Positions 45,852-57,099 of a stretch of DNA of 64,000 bases are shown here, piece after piece (position 1 is the stretch's first letter; the number at the start of each line of letters is the position of its first letter). The DNA comes from Symsagittifera roscoffensis (lineage: Eukaryota; Xenacoelomorpha; Acoela; Convolutidae). Position numbers and translations under genes: made by a program. The notes beneath the pieces were generated by a model, which was not told where the DNA came from, made no database searches, and was given only the letters and a program-made list of their open reading frames with translations. The stretch spans positions 60,801,584 to 60,865,583 of the forward strand of contig NC_087062.1 of the NCBI RefSeq assembly GCF_963678635.1. The letters are read 5' to 3'.

Positions 45852-46720
45852 CTATTCGGGGTCATCTCTAGTCCATTCTCTCTCCAACAATCCACCCAGC
45901 ATCTGCATCACTTGTGCTGTGACCTGCATCGTTTTATCTAGCAATGAGAGGATGTTTATAATCATATGAGAGAGTTCATGTTGGACCAGGATCGAACGTA
46001 GCAACAGATCCAAGGGCATAGGTTCCCTTTTGGATAAGATCTTTATTTCTGCTGCTTTCTCCACAGGTAATTCTGGGTGTCCCTGAATTGGATGTCCTGA
46101 CTTGGACAACCATCTCTTCAAGGGAAGGGCTTCATAAGTCTCTTTGTCCAGAAACGAGACTCCTTCCTTGATTTCCGCCTGATTCGCCTGCTTATGATCC
46201 AGTCTCTCATACAACTCAGTCTTCTTACTGAGGCTGTCAGCATTCTGGTGCTTGTCACGCATCCTGTGCTCGAATATCATGTGATAGCCATCCAACTTGA
46301 TTATCCAGTGACCATTCTACCTCTGGTCCCTCGAGTACGTCTTCAACCAGGATAGGCTCTGTTATCCACACGCAACTTAAAAGGAGCGCTCCCCAAGTAC
46401 GCTCGGTACTTCTCCACGAACGTGACTACCGCAAACATTTCTGCTTTTGGTGCACCATATTTCATTTCAGTGTCGCTCAACGGGACGGAGAACTGTTCTC
46501 CCATTCCATTCTTGCTGCTGATGCAGTATTCCTGAAATGGCCACTACTGAGGCATTAGTGTCGAGAACGTACATGCCTTTCTCCGTGGGCATGCCTAGCA
46601 CTGGCGCTTCGCTTAGTTCCCGCTTTCTAATCTCGAAAGCTTCCTGGGCTGTTTCATTTCATTCGAACTTCTTCCCTTAGTTGCGCATTAATTGCTGCAT
46701 TGGAGACACCCTGTATGCGT
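45852..46720 (-). pseudogene. Gypsy RNase H, copy II
   Basis: The minus strand shows VLDTDAS-type sequence near 46,560, TEMKYGAPKAEMFAVV, a VDNRA block with a one-base loss near 46,350, and HRMRDKHQNADSLSKKTE. The open frame 46,295-45,852 covers the end of RNase H and the following tether. Confidence 0.75.
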
Positions 46721-46721
46721 A

Positions 46722-47215
46722 TCCGTTTATGAACTCGCGGTAATAAATGGCAAATCCCAGGAAACTCATGAGCTGTGTGTCCGTTTTGGGGGCCTTCCAA
46801 TTTAGCCATGCCTGTCTACCATTCTTCCCAGATACTTAATTGAGTGCCAAAGGATCTCACATTTCGACGTTTTGCATTTCAAGCCGGCTCTCTTCATGCA
46901 GTCGAAGACCTCGTGGAGTCTGTCGATGTGATTTGCCAAAGTGGGTATCGCCATGACCACGTCGTCCACGTAGCACATCACAAGATTCTCGTACTTCTTC
47001 GTTATCCTGGTCAAATTCTGAGCCAACAGTCTTTGAAAGGTCGCCGTGGCATTGCACAAGCCGAAGGGTATCCTCTTTCACATGAACAAACCCAATTCAC
47101 ATGCAAATGCAGTCTTTTTTCTGTCCTTATTCCGCAGAGGAACCTGCCAGAAGGCAGAACCCAGATCCAGTGTAGTGAAAAACTTGGCATCGCCTAATTT
47201 CGAGAGGAAACTCAT
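46722..47215 (-). pseudogene. Gypsy reverse transcriptase, copy II
   Basis: It contains LDLGSAFWQVPLR, ATATFQRLLAQ, NLVMCYVDDVVMAIPTL (intact YVDD), KRAGLKCKTSKCEI and KYLGRMVDRHG. The RT N terminus is missing because the frame is fused to the protease segment at 47,215. A frameshift lies near 47,080. Confidence 0.82.
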
Positions 47216-47695
47216 CCAGAGATTTTGTCCCCCCGCGTGGAGGACTGTTATTGGTGTTCTCCCGGCCACATAAATCACTGCGCGGTTAGCGGCTGCAAAT
47301 CTTAGATTCGTTGGTATTAGGTCTACCCTTGTGAAGCCCATTCTTTGCCATGTCTTTATCGGCATTACAATGACCACTGCTCCTGTGTCTAGAAGTCCTG
47401 TTAATTCGATCTTTCTTCCATCGGTGTCTACTAGATGTACAGTCACATCTGCTTCGTATCCATCGTGTACCGCATCTTGTTCCATCATGGCGTCATGGCC
47501 GATTCTACGAACCTTCAGTTCTTCCCGATCCAAATATTTCTGTCCTATTTGGTCACTGTCTGTAGTGACGTAAGTCTTAGTATAGATACTAGTCCCATCC
47601 ACGTTTAACATCACTTGATATGGGCTGTATATTTCAACGTAGCGCCCGTGAAGTTTCTTCATTCGAGTGCCACCCGTTGTTAACAACGCTCTCAT
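47215..47695 (-). pseudogene. Gypsy aspartic protease, copy II, fused in frame to RT
   Basis: A 205-codon open frame (47,695-47,078) holds YTKTYVTTDSDQIGQKYLD, the catalytic GLLDTGAVVIVMP and FAAANRAVIYVAGRTP. It then jumps at MSFL directly into SKLGDAKFFTTLDLGSAFW of RT. The usual ~1.3 kb between protease and RT is gone. The junction lies in a shared cgag-agg word. Confidence 0.8.
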
Positions 47696-47759
47696 AGCTC
47701 TCGACTCAATACGTGGTCATCTTGTCTCAGATAATCCGCATATATATCCAAATGCATCA

Positions 47760-48870
47760 AGGTGAACTCCAAAGGTTCGCTTAGATTCCTGATTACCTAA
47801 TGTCCAGCCACTGAGATTAATGACTGCATCTTAGTTCCTTGTGGCACCATCCCGAATGTTTTTCCTGAGATCACATTCAGCTTCATGACCAAACTATTTG
47901 GTGCCTTCATTTCTTCCACCTCAGATGCTTCAAAGGCGTTGAGCTGTTCTTGAGCTCTCTCGTTCTCGAGTTCGAGCTTGACTTTTGTTTCTATTTCTCT
48001 TGTCGCCAGTTCCTGTTGGACTCTATTAAGGGCATCTCTTGCCGCTGCTTTGTAGTCAATCTTAAAGTCATTTGCAGCGGTTTCAGGTTCTGGTTCATTC
48101 GTTTCTTCTAGCACGGTCTGCATTTTCTTCGTAGCTAGCTTTTGTGGTTTCTCTTTCCTCCATGCTTCCGCCTTACTCATCAGGCGTGCCTTGCTGACGT
48201 TGACATCAGATAAAGCTTCTTCATGCCTAGGGTGCTTGATGTCTGCCACAGCATTACAAAATTCAGGACAATCAGATTTAAAATGACCATCCAAATTGCA
48301 TAAAAAACACCTGGGGCTGAATCTTGCAATTACTCCTCACATGAAATCTTCATGATCTATTTCTGAAGCATCTTCATCCTCGAGAAGAAAACCGATTGCA
48401 TTCATGCCTTGTTTGTAGGTTGGGCATGGTGATACATGATGGTCTGTAGAAGTGCAGTTTGCACAAGAGCGTCCCTTGTCATTGTCGTCCCTAGGTTTGT
48501 ACCAGTTGTCACCCTCATAGGAGGTTTAAGCAACAGATACTCCCCCTGGATTTCGGTCGCAGTTCCGGTGTAGACGCACTCGTTGAAAGAGGTGCGTAAT
48601 GCGTTGCTAACATGTCCTAAGTTCATCAATCTTCACTTCACACCAACTATGAATTTTGATGCTACTGCCAAGTTCATCCTGCTGTTTGATCGTCCGGTTG
48701 ACTGCGCCTTCTTAGCATCTCTAAGTCAACCAAGAGTTTGTCTATGGTTTCGTCTTCACGTTGCCTTCGTTTCTCGAAACGCATCTTCGCTTGGTGTCCT
48801 TGCACCCCTGAGCCAAAACGATTCAACAAGGTTTCGAAGATTTTCTCGGCTGTGTCCCTTGATCGTTCCG
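47760..48870 (-). pseudogene. Gypsy gag, copy II
   Basis: It starts in frame with ORF3 at 48,870 and shows ETLLNRFGSGVQGHQAKM and RRQREDETIDKLLVDLEML. A nucleocapsid part follows with a CxxC-x4-H-x4-C knuckle (CNLDGHFKSDC), then a charged helix to VISGKTFGMVPQGTK. The N-terminal gag is missing. Confidence 0.78.
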
Positions 48871-49099
48871 ATGTGTTACAAAAGCTGGTTTGAAAGCTCC
48901 CGGTCCTACGTCCATCTGATACGAACTGTGCATTCTGCTGTGCTTCGACATATGTTTTTTGGCATACTCGTACAACCAAGCAGTCATGCTGGTTCTTAAT
49001 CATGGCATCAGTCGTCTTCTGACACATATTTTCTTCGCATCCATCGGAATGTTCAAAAGTTTGCACGTTGTCTAAAAAAGATCTAAAATTTTTGGACAA
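48674..49099 (-). pseudogene. Chimeric open frame: ORF3 C terminus fused to gag
   Basis: A single 141-codon frame begins SKNFRSFLDNVQTFEHSDG (ORF3), runs to FQTSFCNTSE and continues without a stop as RDTAEKIFETLLNRFGSG (gag). Neither parent has this order. I see no sign that it is expressed. It may be a recombination junction or an assembly join. Confidence 0.7.
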
Positions 49100-49540
49100 T
49101 CCATTTTCTCTAACTGTTCTTTGGTCGGTGCTTCTTGTCGATTGTTTTCCTTAACATGAGCTTCCAACCATCGAATTGCCATCATAACTCCAATTATCAC
49201 TATCGATATGGGCTGCGAAGATTCTGTTCCATGCGTCGCTCGTAGTATCGAATTAGCATTTGGAATCGGGCACCATGATGGTTTCATCAAATCCCACACC
49301 ACCATCAGGCTCGTTCTCAGTAACTCGTCTGAGAAACCCAATCCGAATTCCATCCGGTTATCAGATTTTGTCTTGGAAGGTACAGTCACCTTTCCTTTCA
49401 TTACAAGTCCTAATTTAACTTGTTGACTGGCAATGCTTCGTATCGTTGAAATTATTGACGACCAGAGTCTCAGCAACACCGCTTGTTCGTAATCGAAGTA
49501 ACAATTACGTATGTCCTCATTGATGGAAGGATTATATGTC
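48870..49540 (-). pseudogene. Gypsy ORF3, copy IIa (deleted)
   Basis: It carries LLRLWSSIISTIRSIASQQ through RATHGTE then SSQPISIVIIGVMMAIRW, i.e. the same ~1-kb internal deletion as copy IV (join at about 49,226). Its N-terminal end is joined at 49,540 to the MGKKF-region of copy I. Confidence 0.65.
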
Positions 49541-52150
49541 CTAATTCTTTCCCATTATTGGTTCTAACTCATATTTGGTTCTGCCTGGAACTGCTGCAAA
49601 CATCTAACATAGCAATTCGTAGGATTTCTCCGACATTCTCGCAAGTCTTACACATTTTGGTACTGAGCAGTTTTTATCCACAATCGTCCTTGTACACTTT
49701 ACATCCACTGCTAAGAAGTGTAATGGAGTATCGGCTTTTGCACATCGGCGCCAACGTCGATATCACTAGGTATTGTGCTCCAGACGGCATGCGATAAAGT
49801 TCACTCAGCCTGATGTTCATTTTCACTTCTTTTGCTTCTCTCCATTTTCCAATATGCTTCTGTTTGGTTTGCAACACTCTCGGAAACAATTCTACACTGA
49901 TGGCTGTGACCATCTCATGCTTTTGTTCTAGAATCAATAGTTACTCTGAAGAACCAAACATGCTCTAGAATCCTAGTGCAGTCACTAGATTCACTTCAGT
50001 TCCTCCATGGCAATCTGCAATTAGCTCTCTTTACGTTTTCGCTTTCATCACTATGTTTCCAAACAGTATCGTCAATTGCCTGTGCCGTTTCGCAAGTGTC
50101 TTCACGCAGTGAGACCCACACACATATGAACTTCTAGCCCACAAACGTTCGCCAGACAGCTATCAGGTTCAATCCAGTCTTCTGCTCCCCAGCACGGCAA
50201 CTACACATTGTTCACTTTGTTGCTCCTAGAGGCTGTTGTCATCAAATTGTAGATAATGTTGAGGTCACGCAAATTACCATCTGCATTTAATTCCTTTTGT
50301 ATACCGTGCGTCGCTCGTAATATCGAATCAGCATTTAGAATCGGGTACCATGATGGTTTCATCAAATCCCACACCACCATCAGGCTCGTTCTCAGTAACT
50401 CGTCTGAGAAACCCAATCCGAATTCCATCCGGTTTTCAGATTTCGTCTTGGAAGGTACAGTCACCTTTCCTTCCAAAACAAGTCCCAATTTAACTTGTTG
50501 ACTGGCGATGCTTCGTATCGTTGAAATTATTGACGATCAGAGTCTCAGCAACACCGCTTGTTTGTAATCGAAGTAACAATCACGTATGTCCTCATTGATG
50601 GAAGGATCAACAATTCCCGACAAACAATGGTATGACTTCTTTCTGATCGTTCCACAGTATTCACTGGGCTTCAGCAGTGTCCCCATTGATTCTTTCGTGA
50701 GCCTAAGCTCGTTGTTCGAGAATCTTCGGATTTCATCAATCTACTTCAATGGTTCTAGTTCTACGGGATCTTTCATGTTCAGCCGCATTGGCTTGACTTG
50801 ATGAATGTCCAATAGCGCTTGTAAGAGCAAGGTCTTCGCTGGCTCACTGCCCTCTCTCAGCCTTTTTGCACAAGTATTCAGCGCTGGTACCGATATTTGT
50901 TCCAACATGAACCGTACAAAACAGAGAGCGTCTCTCCGTTACGCACTCGCTACAGACGCTCCTTCGTTGATAATAAGGTCTCTCAGACTCGTCATTAAGA
51001 GCACCTTCTCTTCTTCCGATCTCTTCCTTTCTTCCGAATCATACTCTCCCATCGTCAATCACGTCATACACCAAGAAAATCTCAGTTGCAGATCAGTTCT
51101 GACGTACGGTACCGCTATTAGAGCATGCATCTTCGGAGTAGTTCGCAGTTCTTCTTCAATGTGACTTAGTGTTACTGCTCTCCACGGTAAGCTCACCAAT
51201 TGATCCACTGTTTCCACATGCATTTCAGAAGAGACTAACGTTCCATACGTTTTTTGGGTAGGGCTGCTACACCTCCTATTCCTGGTCTTTGATTCCATAA
51301 ATTTTCTATGTTTTTATTTTGTCTCTTAAAATCTGCTGCTAACACTGTTCTAAAACTCATGTCCGCGATGGTCGCTATCGCATATGTCTTATTTGTAAGT
51401 AAAAAATTGCTATCTGTTAGTATTATCCTGCTTGAGTACTCATTTGGCAAGTTAAAACATGACTCTACTAGTCGAGCTATGTCTGATTTCCTAGGGCCTT
51501 CATCTGTTTCTGCCTCCAGGTAACCTGTTTGTCTTGCTATTTTTAATTTTTGATTTAGTAATTTTTCAGTGTGGGTAAGTCTCACCCCCACTCGCCGGAC
51601 AAAAATTTTCATTGACGTCCCCATCGATCGCATACAAGATATTAAGTTAAAGTTGAATGTAGGAATTAGCAAATGACCTTCCTGGGCTGCCCAGGGAGGA
51701 TCCTCTTCGTCATTCGTTATGTATTTCTTGCTCTCGCGGTCTACGTCCTGAATCGTGACACTGTTTTTTTTTGGGTCTGATGTCATTTCGTTCAACCACT
51801 CTAAGACGCGCAGGTTCGTTAATTCTTGTTCTTACGTCTGCTGTTGCTCATCGTCAAACTCCACTTCAATTTTAGACCGATCGTCGATCCACTCCTTGTC
51901 TTGGTCATCGACGATGTCGATGTGTTGTGACGCTGGTATCTCTTCTAGACCCACCAATTGCTCCACTCTTTTTTCAAGTCAATCCTGTACACTACAAAAT
52001 CGTTTCCGTAAGGGTTATATTTCTTTGCAGGTCTTGTCATGTCACTCTGTCTTGTTTGCGTTGTAGAGTGTAGACCCGGAACCATGTGCCTGAGAAACTC
52101 TATCCGCTCGGAATTTTCGCAGTCCTCCTCTGCGTATGGTAAGGTTTCCT
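49540..52150 (-). pseudogene. Gypsy ORF3, copy I
   Basis: This is the best N-terminal copy: 51,795-51,235 is open for 186 codons, from NEMTSDPKKNSVTIQDVD through HLLIPTFNFNLISCMRSMG, KLLNQKLKIARQTGYLEAE and LWNQRPGIGGVAALP. It continues in 51,298-51,059, 50,488-50,201 and 49,937-49,674. A further N-terminal acidic part lies at 51,800-52,100 with stops. The start codon is not certain; a candidate is near 52,085 (MVPGLHSTTQTRQ). Confidence 0.68.
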
Positions 52151-52159
52151 CGTCCGCCT

Positions 52160-53200
52160 CAATTAATTAATTGGGATCCTGGTCCAGTGGCGGACTTGTC
52201 ACTTTCTCTAGAATCTCATTCCTATCGTTCTTTTCTATGGTACCTTTCTCGTTGAACTCGGAAGCGGGGTCCATCATCAGATAATTGCCCTCCTCCGTGT
52301 CTTCAGGTATACACCAGTACTCTGTGGGTGCGTTTTGTGGCTTAATATTCTCAAAATGCGCAGCTCGGCCGGTACTCAGTCTGTAAGAACGATCCCCTCC
52401 ATTTCTTCAGGAGTTTCTGCGTTCCTTTCGTTGGTATGACGTTCTCAAAGATCCACATATAGTCTCCTACTGAGTAAGTTTTTGCACCAGCTGCCTTCTT
52501 GTCAAACTTTTTCCTCTGCCTCGCCTGGGCTTGTTGCGTATTGCTTCTGCATAAGTCGTTCAGCTCATGCTGACGCCTGATCACGTCCCTTACATAGACT
52601 TGTGGCGATGTTTTTTCCTTCATACCCTGGATAGAAGAAAGTTAAAAGCAAAGACTTTTCATGTCCAGTCAACATCATGTCCGGAATAATTCCTGTAGTG
52701 GAGTGTTGCGTGCTATTATAACCTCCCATCACTTGTTGAAGATATCTATCCCAATCAGTCATGTATCAAGAACAGTACACCCTCAACATCGACACCAGAG
52801 TCTAATTTTGTCTTTCCAACAAGCCGTTAGTTTGTGGATGATACGTGGTTGAATGAGCCTGACTTACTTGAGAACGTCTCCTGAGCTCCTTGATACGTTA
52901 TCCTACGAAAGCTGTCTCATTGTCCGATTGATATGTCGCTGAACATCAATTTTTTGCAGTTTGCTTGGATCCTTCACCTGTTGGCATGACAGGCATGCTG
53001 TTCCCAACTTCTCACATGCCTTCTTCATTCCAGGCTTTTTGAAACGTTTCAAGATCGTCTGGTATACTTTACTGATCCCTTGGTGGCCCATCTGATCATG
53101 CGACTTGAACAAAAGTTCCGTCTGATAAAGTTGCGGCAAGATTATCGCGTTGTACTGGTACATTATCATGTCCTCCTCTCTCCTTTTGCAAGCCACGATC
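52160..53200 (-). pseudogene. Gypsy integrase, copy I
   Basis: 53,196-52,903 holds the zinc domain: HDQMGHQGISKVYQ and ACLSCQQVK (HHCC). Further on come SDN, HPQTNGLLE, TDWDRYLQQVMGGYNSTQ (52,762-52,565), VYVRDVIRRQHELND and LLKKWRGSF (52,623-52,351), then the acidic pol tail. Only about 20 codons separate CxxC from SDN, so the first Asp of the DDE triad is missing. Frameshifts at about 52,900 and 52,570. Confidence 0.85.
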
Positions 53201-54125
53201 CGTCACTCAGATATATCCTCCCCTCTTTTTGAATGTAGTATTGTCTCAAGATTCGATACCGATCCTCCTCCAGATCTCCTTTGTCCGGCGTTTTCAAGTT
53301 ACTTGTCCTGTGGTCACTTCTCTGCGCTCTAAATAAGTCCGATAGTCTGTATCTCATCTTTAAGTAAGTCTTCATGACCCTCAAATGACTGTATAGCTCA
53401 TCGGGGTGATGTGTATCATCTTCCATCTTTATGCGCCAAATCTTTGCCAATGGCTCTGTCTCTTGTTTAACTGACTGCTTCCTTCTGTGGTAATAGGTTC
53501 ATCGAAAGTCTCGATACCGCTATCATTTCCAGGTCATCCGCTGCGTTATCTAAGACTTTTCCGCTCGAGATCAGGTACCGATCACTATCAGGGTCTTGTT
53601 ACACTTCCCTGTCCAAGTCTCTTGCTCGAGTCTCCACTAGCAATATGTGGATTGCTAACTCTGATAAATTTGATTCTGCTCGAGTCCCTGTCTGAGAAGT
53701 TATCAATCTCTGATTTTCTCGAGGTGTTATCAACAGATGAGTCTGCCGTGGAACAAGTTTCCAGAGCAGTTTTTAATGTGCACAATCTACTCATCTATTT
53801 AAACTCCCCGGACAAAACTCTGTCCGTCTGGTCTTGTTCATTTTCATTACCACATCCGACTCCCCGGACAAATTCTCTTGTTCCGAGTTTCCGATTCAAC
53901 TTCGTTTCATCCTTTATCAGTTTCCTCAAAAAAGATAGTTTTCTTCTGGTTTCCGATCTTTTGTCCTTTTTCGTTGTATGATGTTCTCACCGAAACGCTT
54001 TGAGTAAACGAGGATACTAGTTGCTGAACTACCGTCCTACCATCCCTTTTGTTTTCTTGGTGTTAACGTCTTGATGGTTTTATCCGTATCTTCTCATTGA
54101 CTGTCAGCGATGCCATGGCTGATGC
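53166..54125 (-). pseudogene. Pol linker, copy I
   Basis: The open part 53,450-53,166 includes MEDDTHHPDELYSHLRVMK and YRLSDLFRAQRSD; the remainder has stops. It joins RNase H to integrase, as in other copies. Confidence 0.6.
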
Positions 54126-54990
54126 CTATTCGGGGTCATCTCTAGTCCATTCTCTCTCCAACAATCCACCCAGCATCGGCATCACTTGTGCTGTGACCTG
54201 AACCGTTTTATCTATCAATGAGAGGATGTTTATATTCATATGAGAGAGTTCATGTTGGACCAAGTTTGAACGTAGCAACAGATCCAAGGGCATAGGTTCC
54301 CTTTTGGATAAGATCTTTATTTCTGCTGTTTTCTCCACAGGTAATTCTGGGTGTCCCTGAATTGGATGTCCTGACTTGTACAAACATCTCGTCAAGGGAA
54401 GGGCTTCATAAGTGTCTTTGTCCAGAAACGAGACGCCTTCCTTGATTTCCACCTGATTCGCCTGCTTATGCTCCAGTCTCTCATACAACTCAGTCTTCTT
54501 ACTGAGGCTGTCAGCATTCTGGTGCCTGTCACGCATCCTGTGCTCGAATATCATGTGGTAGCCATCCAACTTGATTATCCAGTGACCATTTTAACTCTGA
54601 TCCCTCGAGTACGTGTTCAACCAGGATAGGGCTCTGTTATCCACACGCATCTTAAAAGGAGCGCTCCCCAAGTACGCTCGGTACTTCTCCACGAACGTGA
54701 CTACCGCAAACATTTCTGCTTTTGGTGCACCATATTTCATTTCAGTATCGCTCAACGGGACGGAGAACTGTTCTCCCATTCCATTCTAGCTGCTGATGCA
54801 GTATTCCTGAAATGGCCACTACTGAAGCATCAGTGTCGAGAACGTACATGCCTTTCTCTGTGGGCATGCCTAGAACTGACGCTTCGCTTAGTTCCCGCTT
54901 TCTAATCTCGAAAGCTTCCTGAGCTCTTTCATTCCATTCGAACTTCTTCCCTTTGTTGCGCATTAATTGCTGCATTGGAGACACCCTGTC
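54126..54990 (-). pseudogene. Gypsy RNase H, copy I
   Basis: 54,984-54,742 includes FEWNERAQEAFEIRKREL and GMYVLDTDASVVAISGIL (first catalytic Asp). 54,779-54,591 has EMKYGAPKAEMFAVVTFVEK (Glu) and MRVDNRALSWL (Asp). 54,569-54,126 has HRMRDRHQNADSLSKK and the tether. A frameshift after LRPV near 54,750 and a stop near 54,590 break it. Confidence 0.85.
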
Positions 54991-55009
54991 TGCGTATCCC
55001 TATATGAAC

Positions 55010-55700
55010 TCGCGGTAATAATTGGCAATACCCAGGAAACTCATGAGCTGTGTGTCCGTTTTGAGGGCCTTCAAAGTTAGCTATGCCTGTCTACCATTCT
55101 TCCCAGATACTTAATTGAGTGCCAAAGGATCTCACATTTCGACGGTTTGCATTTCAAGCCGGCTCTCTTCATGCAGTCGAAGACCTCGTGGAGTCTGTTG
55201 ATGTGATTTGCCAAAAAAGGTATAGCCATGACCACGTCGTCCACGTAGCACATCACGAGATTCTCGTACTTCTTCGTTATCCTTATGAAATCCTGAGCCA
55301 ACAGTCTTTGAAAGGTCGCCGTGGCATTGCACAAGCCGAAGGTGTCCTCTTCCACGGGAAAAAACCCAATTCCCATGCAAATGCAGTCTTCTCTCTGTCC
55401 TTACTCCGCAGAGGAACCTGCCAGAAGGCAGAACCCAGATCCAGTGTAGTGAAAAACTTGGCATCGCCTAGTTTCGAGAGGCTCTCGTCTATGCGTGGAA
55501 TTGGGTAAGCGTCCTTTATGGTCATCGCGTTTAGATAGCGGAAGTCGCAACAGAATCTTAGCTGTTCTCTTTCCTTTTTAGACATGACAACTCCACAAGC
55601 CCAAGGTGACTTTGAGGGTTCTATCATGTCGTATTCGAGCAGCGTTTATATTTCTGCTCGGCACGCTTTCAATTCATGTGATGTCATGCGACTTGCGCCC
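55010..55700 (-). pseudogene. Gypsy reverse transcriptase, copy I (most complete)
   Basis: 55,627-55,283 encodes MIEPSKSPWACGVVMSKK, LRFCCDFRYLNAMTIKDAY, PIPRIDESLSKLGDAKFF and LDLGSAFWQVPL. 55,376-55,077 encodes FGLCNATATFQRLLAQ, NLVMCYVDDVVMAIPFL (YVDD catalytic motif), KRAGLKCKPSKCEI and KYLGRMVDRHS. The motif order is that of Ty3/Gypsy RT. One frameshift near 55,340 separates the two halves. Confidence 0.9.
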
Positions 55701-55730
55701 TCCCTGTAGGGAACGGCGCCTTCTTCTAGT

Positions 55731-56279
55731 TTAATTCCGTCCAAAGTACAACAACCAAAGTTCGCCTTGTTTTGAAAAAATGTCCGCGTTCCGATTTAAA
55801 ACTTTCTTGAGCGACTTGAGTTCTCCAATGCCTATCTTAACTCTCAAGTGCTCTATCTCTGGCAAAACTGGTTTGTCAGACTCTAGTTCATATGACGAGG
55901 GGCGTTCTGGAAAACTCGAGCAACTCGACAAGTCGTCATCCGTCTCGGATCTCATTGAAACATTTTATTCAAAGATTTCAATTCATTAATCCTTATTAAG
56001 ATAGATCAAATTTTTACCCGCATGAAAGGATCAGTCTTTTACATGGATTTTTTTCAAGTTCGATGTCTCTTCATAATCCGTTTTCATCAGCAAAGCGTAG
56101 CCAAGTTTCCTTCCACGCTGGATTGAAACTCTTGTCTCCAGTGTATTCCACAAAACACTCAGACACAGTCCGTGTCGTGTTTCGGAAAAGCTCTGGCCTA
56201 AAACCACTGAATTCTTACTGTTTGGGTTGAGCACCAAGCAAACCTGCTTAGTATCACTCAATGAGTTTGATTTTCTCAT
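55731..56279 (-). pseudogene. Protease-RT spacer, copy I
   Basis: Two open pieces (56,279-56,031 and 55,955-55,731) encode SNSLSDTKQVCLVLNPNSK and PVLPEIEHLRVKIGIGELK. The second lies just before the RT and ends in a frameshift (NADIFSKQ). This segment is missing in copies II and IV. Confidence 0.65.
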
Positions 56280-56293
56280 TCTAAAAATAGCTA

Positions 56294-57004
56294 CTACTGC
56301 CTGCCCAGAGGCTGTAATTTTACTTTTCTGTCTAAAAAAACTGGTATCTTATTTTCATCAGTTTTTATTCTGTTTACTGGTCTCTTAATATGCTTCCTGA
56401 CTGTGTTCCTTATCCTAATCAGCCCATTATTCAGGTCGTTTATCACGTCGAAGTTCCTGACAAAGTCGCGACCCAAATTGAACTGATCCGAATCGTCCAG
56501 ATTCTCCACCACGAGGAAATTCATTCAGAGATTTTGTCCCCCGACGTGGAGGACTGTTATTGGTGTTCTCCCGGCCACTTAAATCACTCCGCGGTTAGCG
56601 GCTGCAAATCTTAGATTCGTTGGTATTAGTTCCTCCCTTGTGAAGCCCATTCTTTGCCATGTCTTTATCGGCATTACAATGACCACTGCTCCTGTGTCTA
56701 GAAGTCCTGTTAATTCGATCTTTCTTCCATCGGTGTCTACTAGATGTACAGTCACATCTGCTTCGTATCCATCGTGTACCGCATCTTGATCCATCATGGC
56801 ATCATGGCCAATTCTACGAACCTTCAGTTCTTCCCGATCCAAATATTTTTGTCCCATTTGGTCACTGTCTGTAGTGACGTAAGTCTTGGTATAGATACTA
56901 GTCCCATCCACGTTTAACATCACTTGATATGGGCTGTATACTTCAACGTAGCACCCGTGAAGTTTCTTCATTTGAGTGCCACCCGTTGTTAACAACGCTC
57001 GCAT
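56294..57004 (-). pseudogene. Gypsy aspartic protease, copy I
   Basis: An open frame of 141 codons (57,004-56,579) has the catalytic GLLDTGAVVIVMP at residues 100-112 and ends at a stop in FAAANRGVI. The rest continues in 56,524-56,294 with FLVVENLDDSDQFNLGRDF and FLDRKVKLQPL. The D-T-G-A motif and the downstream I/L-G-R-D pair fit retroviral-type pepsins. Confidence 0.82.
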
Positions 57005-57099
57005 ATCTCTCGACTCAAAACTTGGTCATCTTGTCTCAGATAATCCGCATATATATCCAAATGCATCAAGGTGAACTCCGAAGGTTCGCTTAGATTCCC

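Noticed and set aside
30240-52150. ORF3 as a retroviral-type envelope
   Set aside because: Position after pol fits, but I see no signal peptide, cleavage site context or Cys-rich ectodomain; the one hydrophobic run is interrupted by charged residues soon after. Left as unknown.
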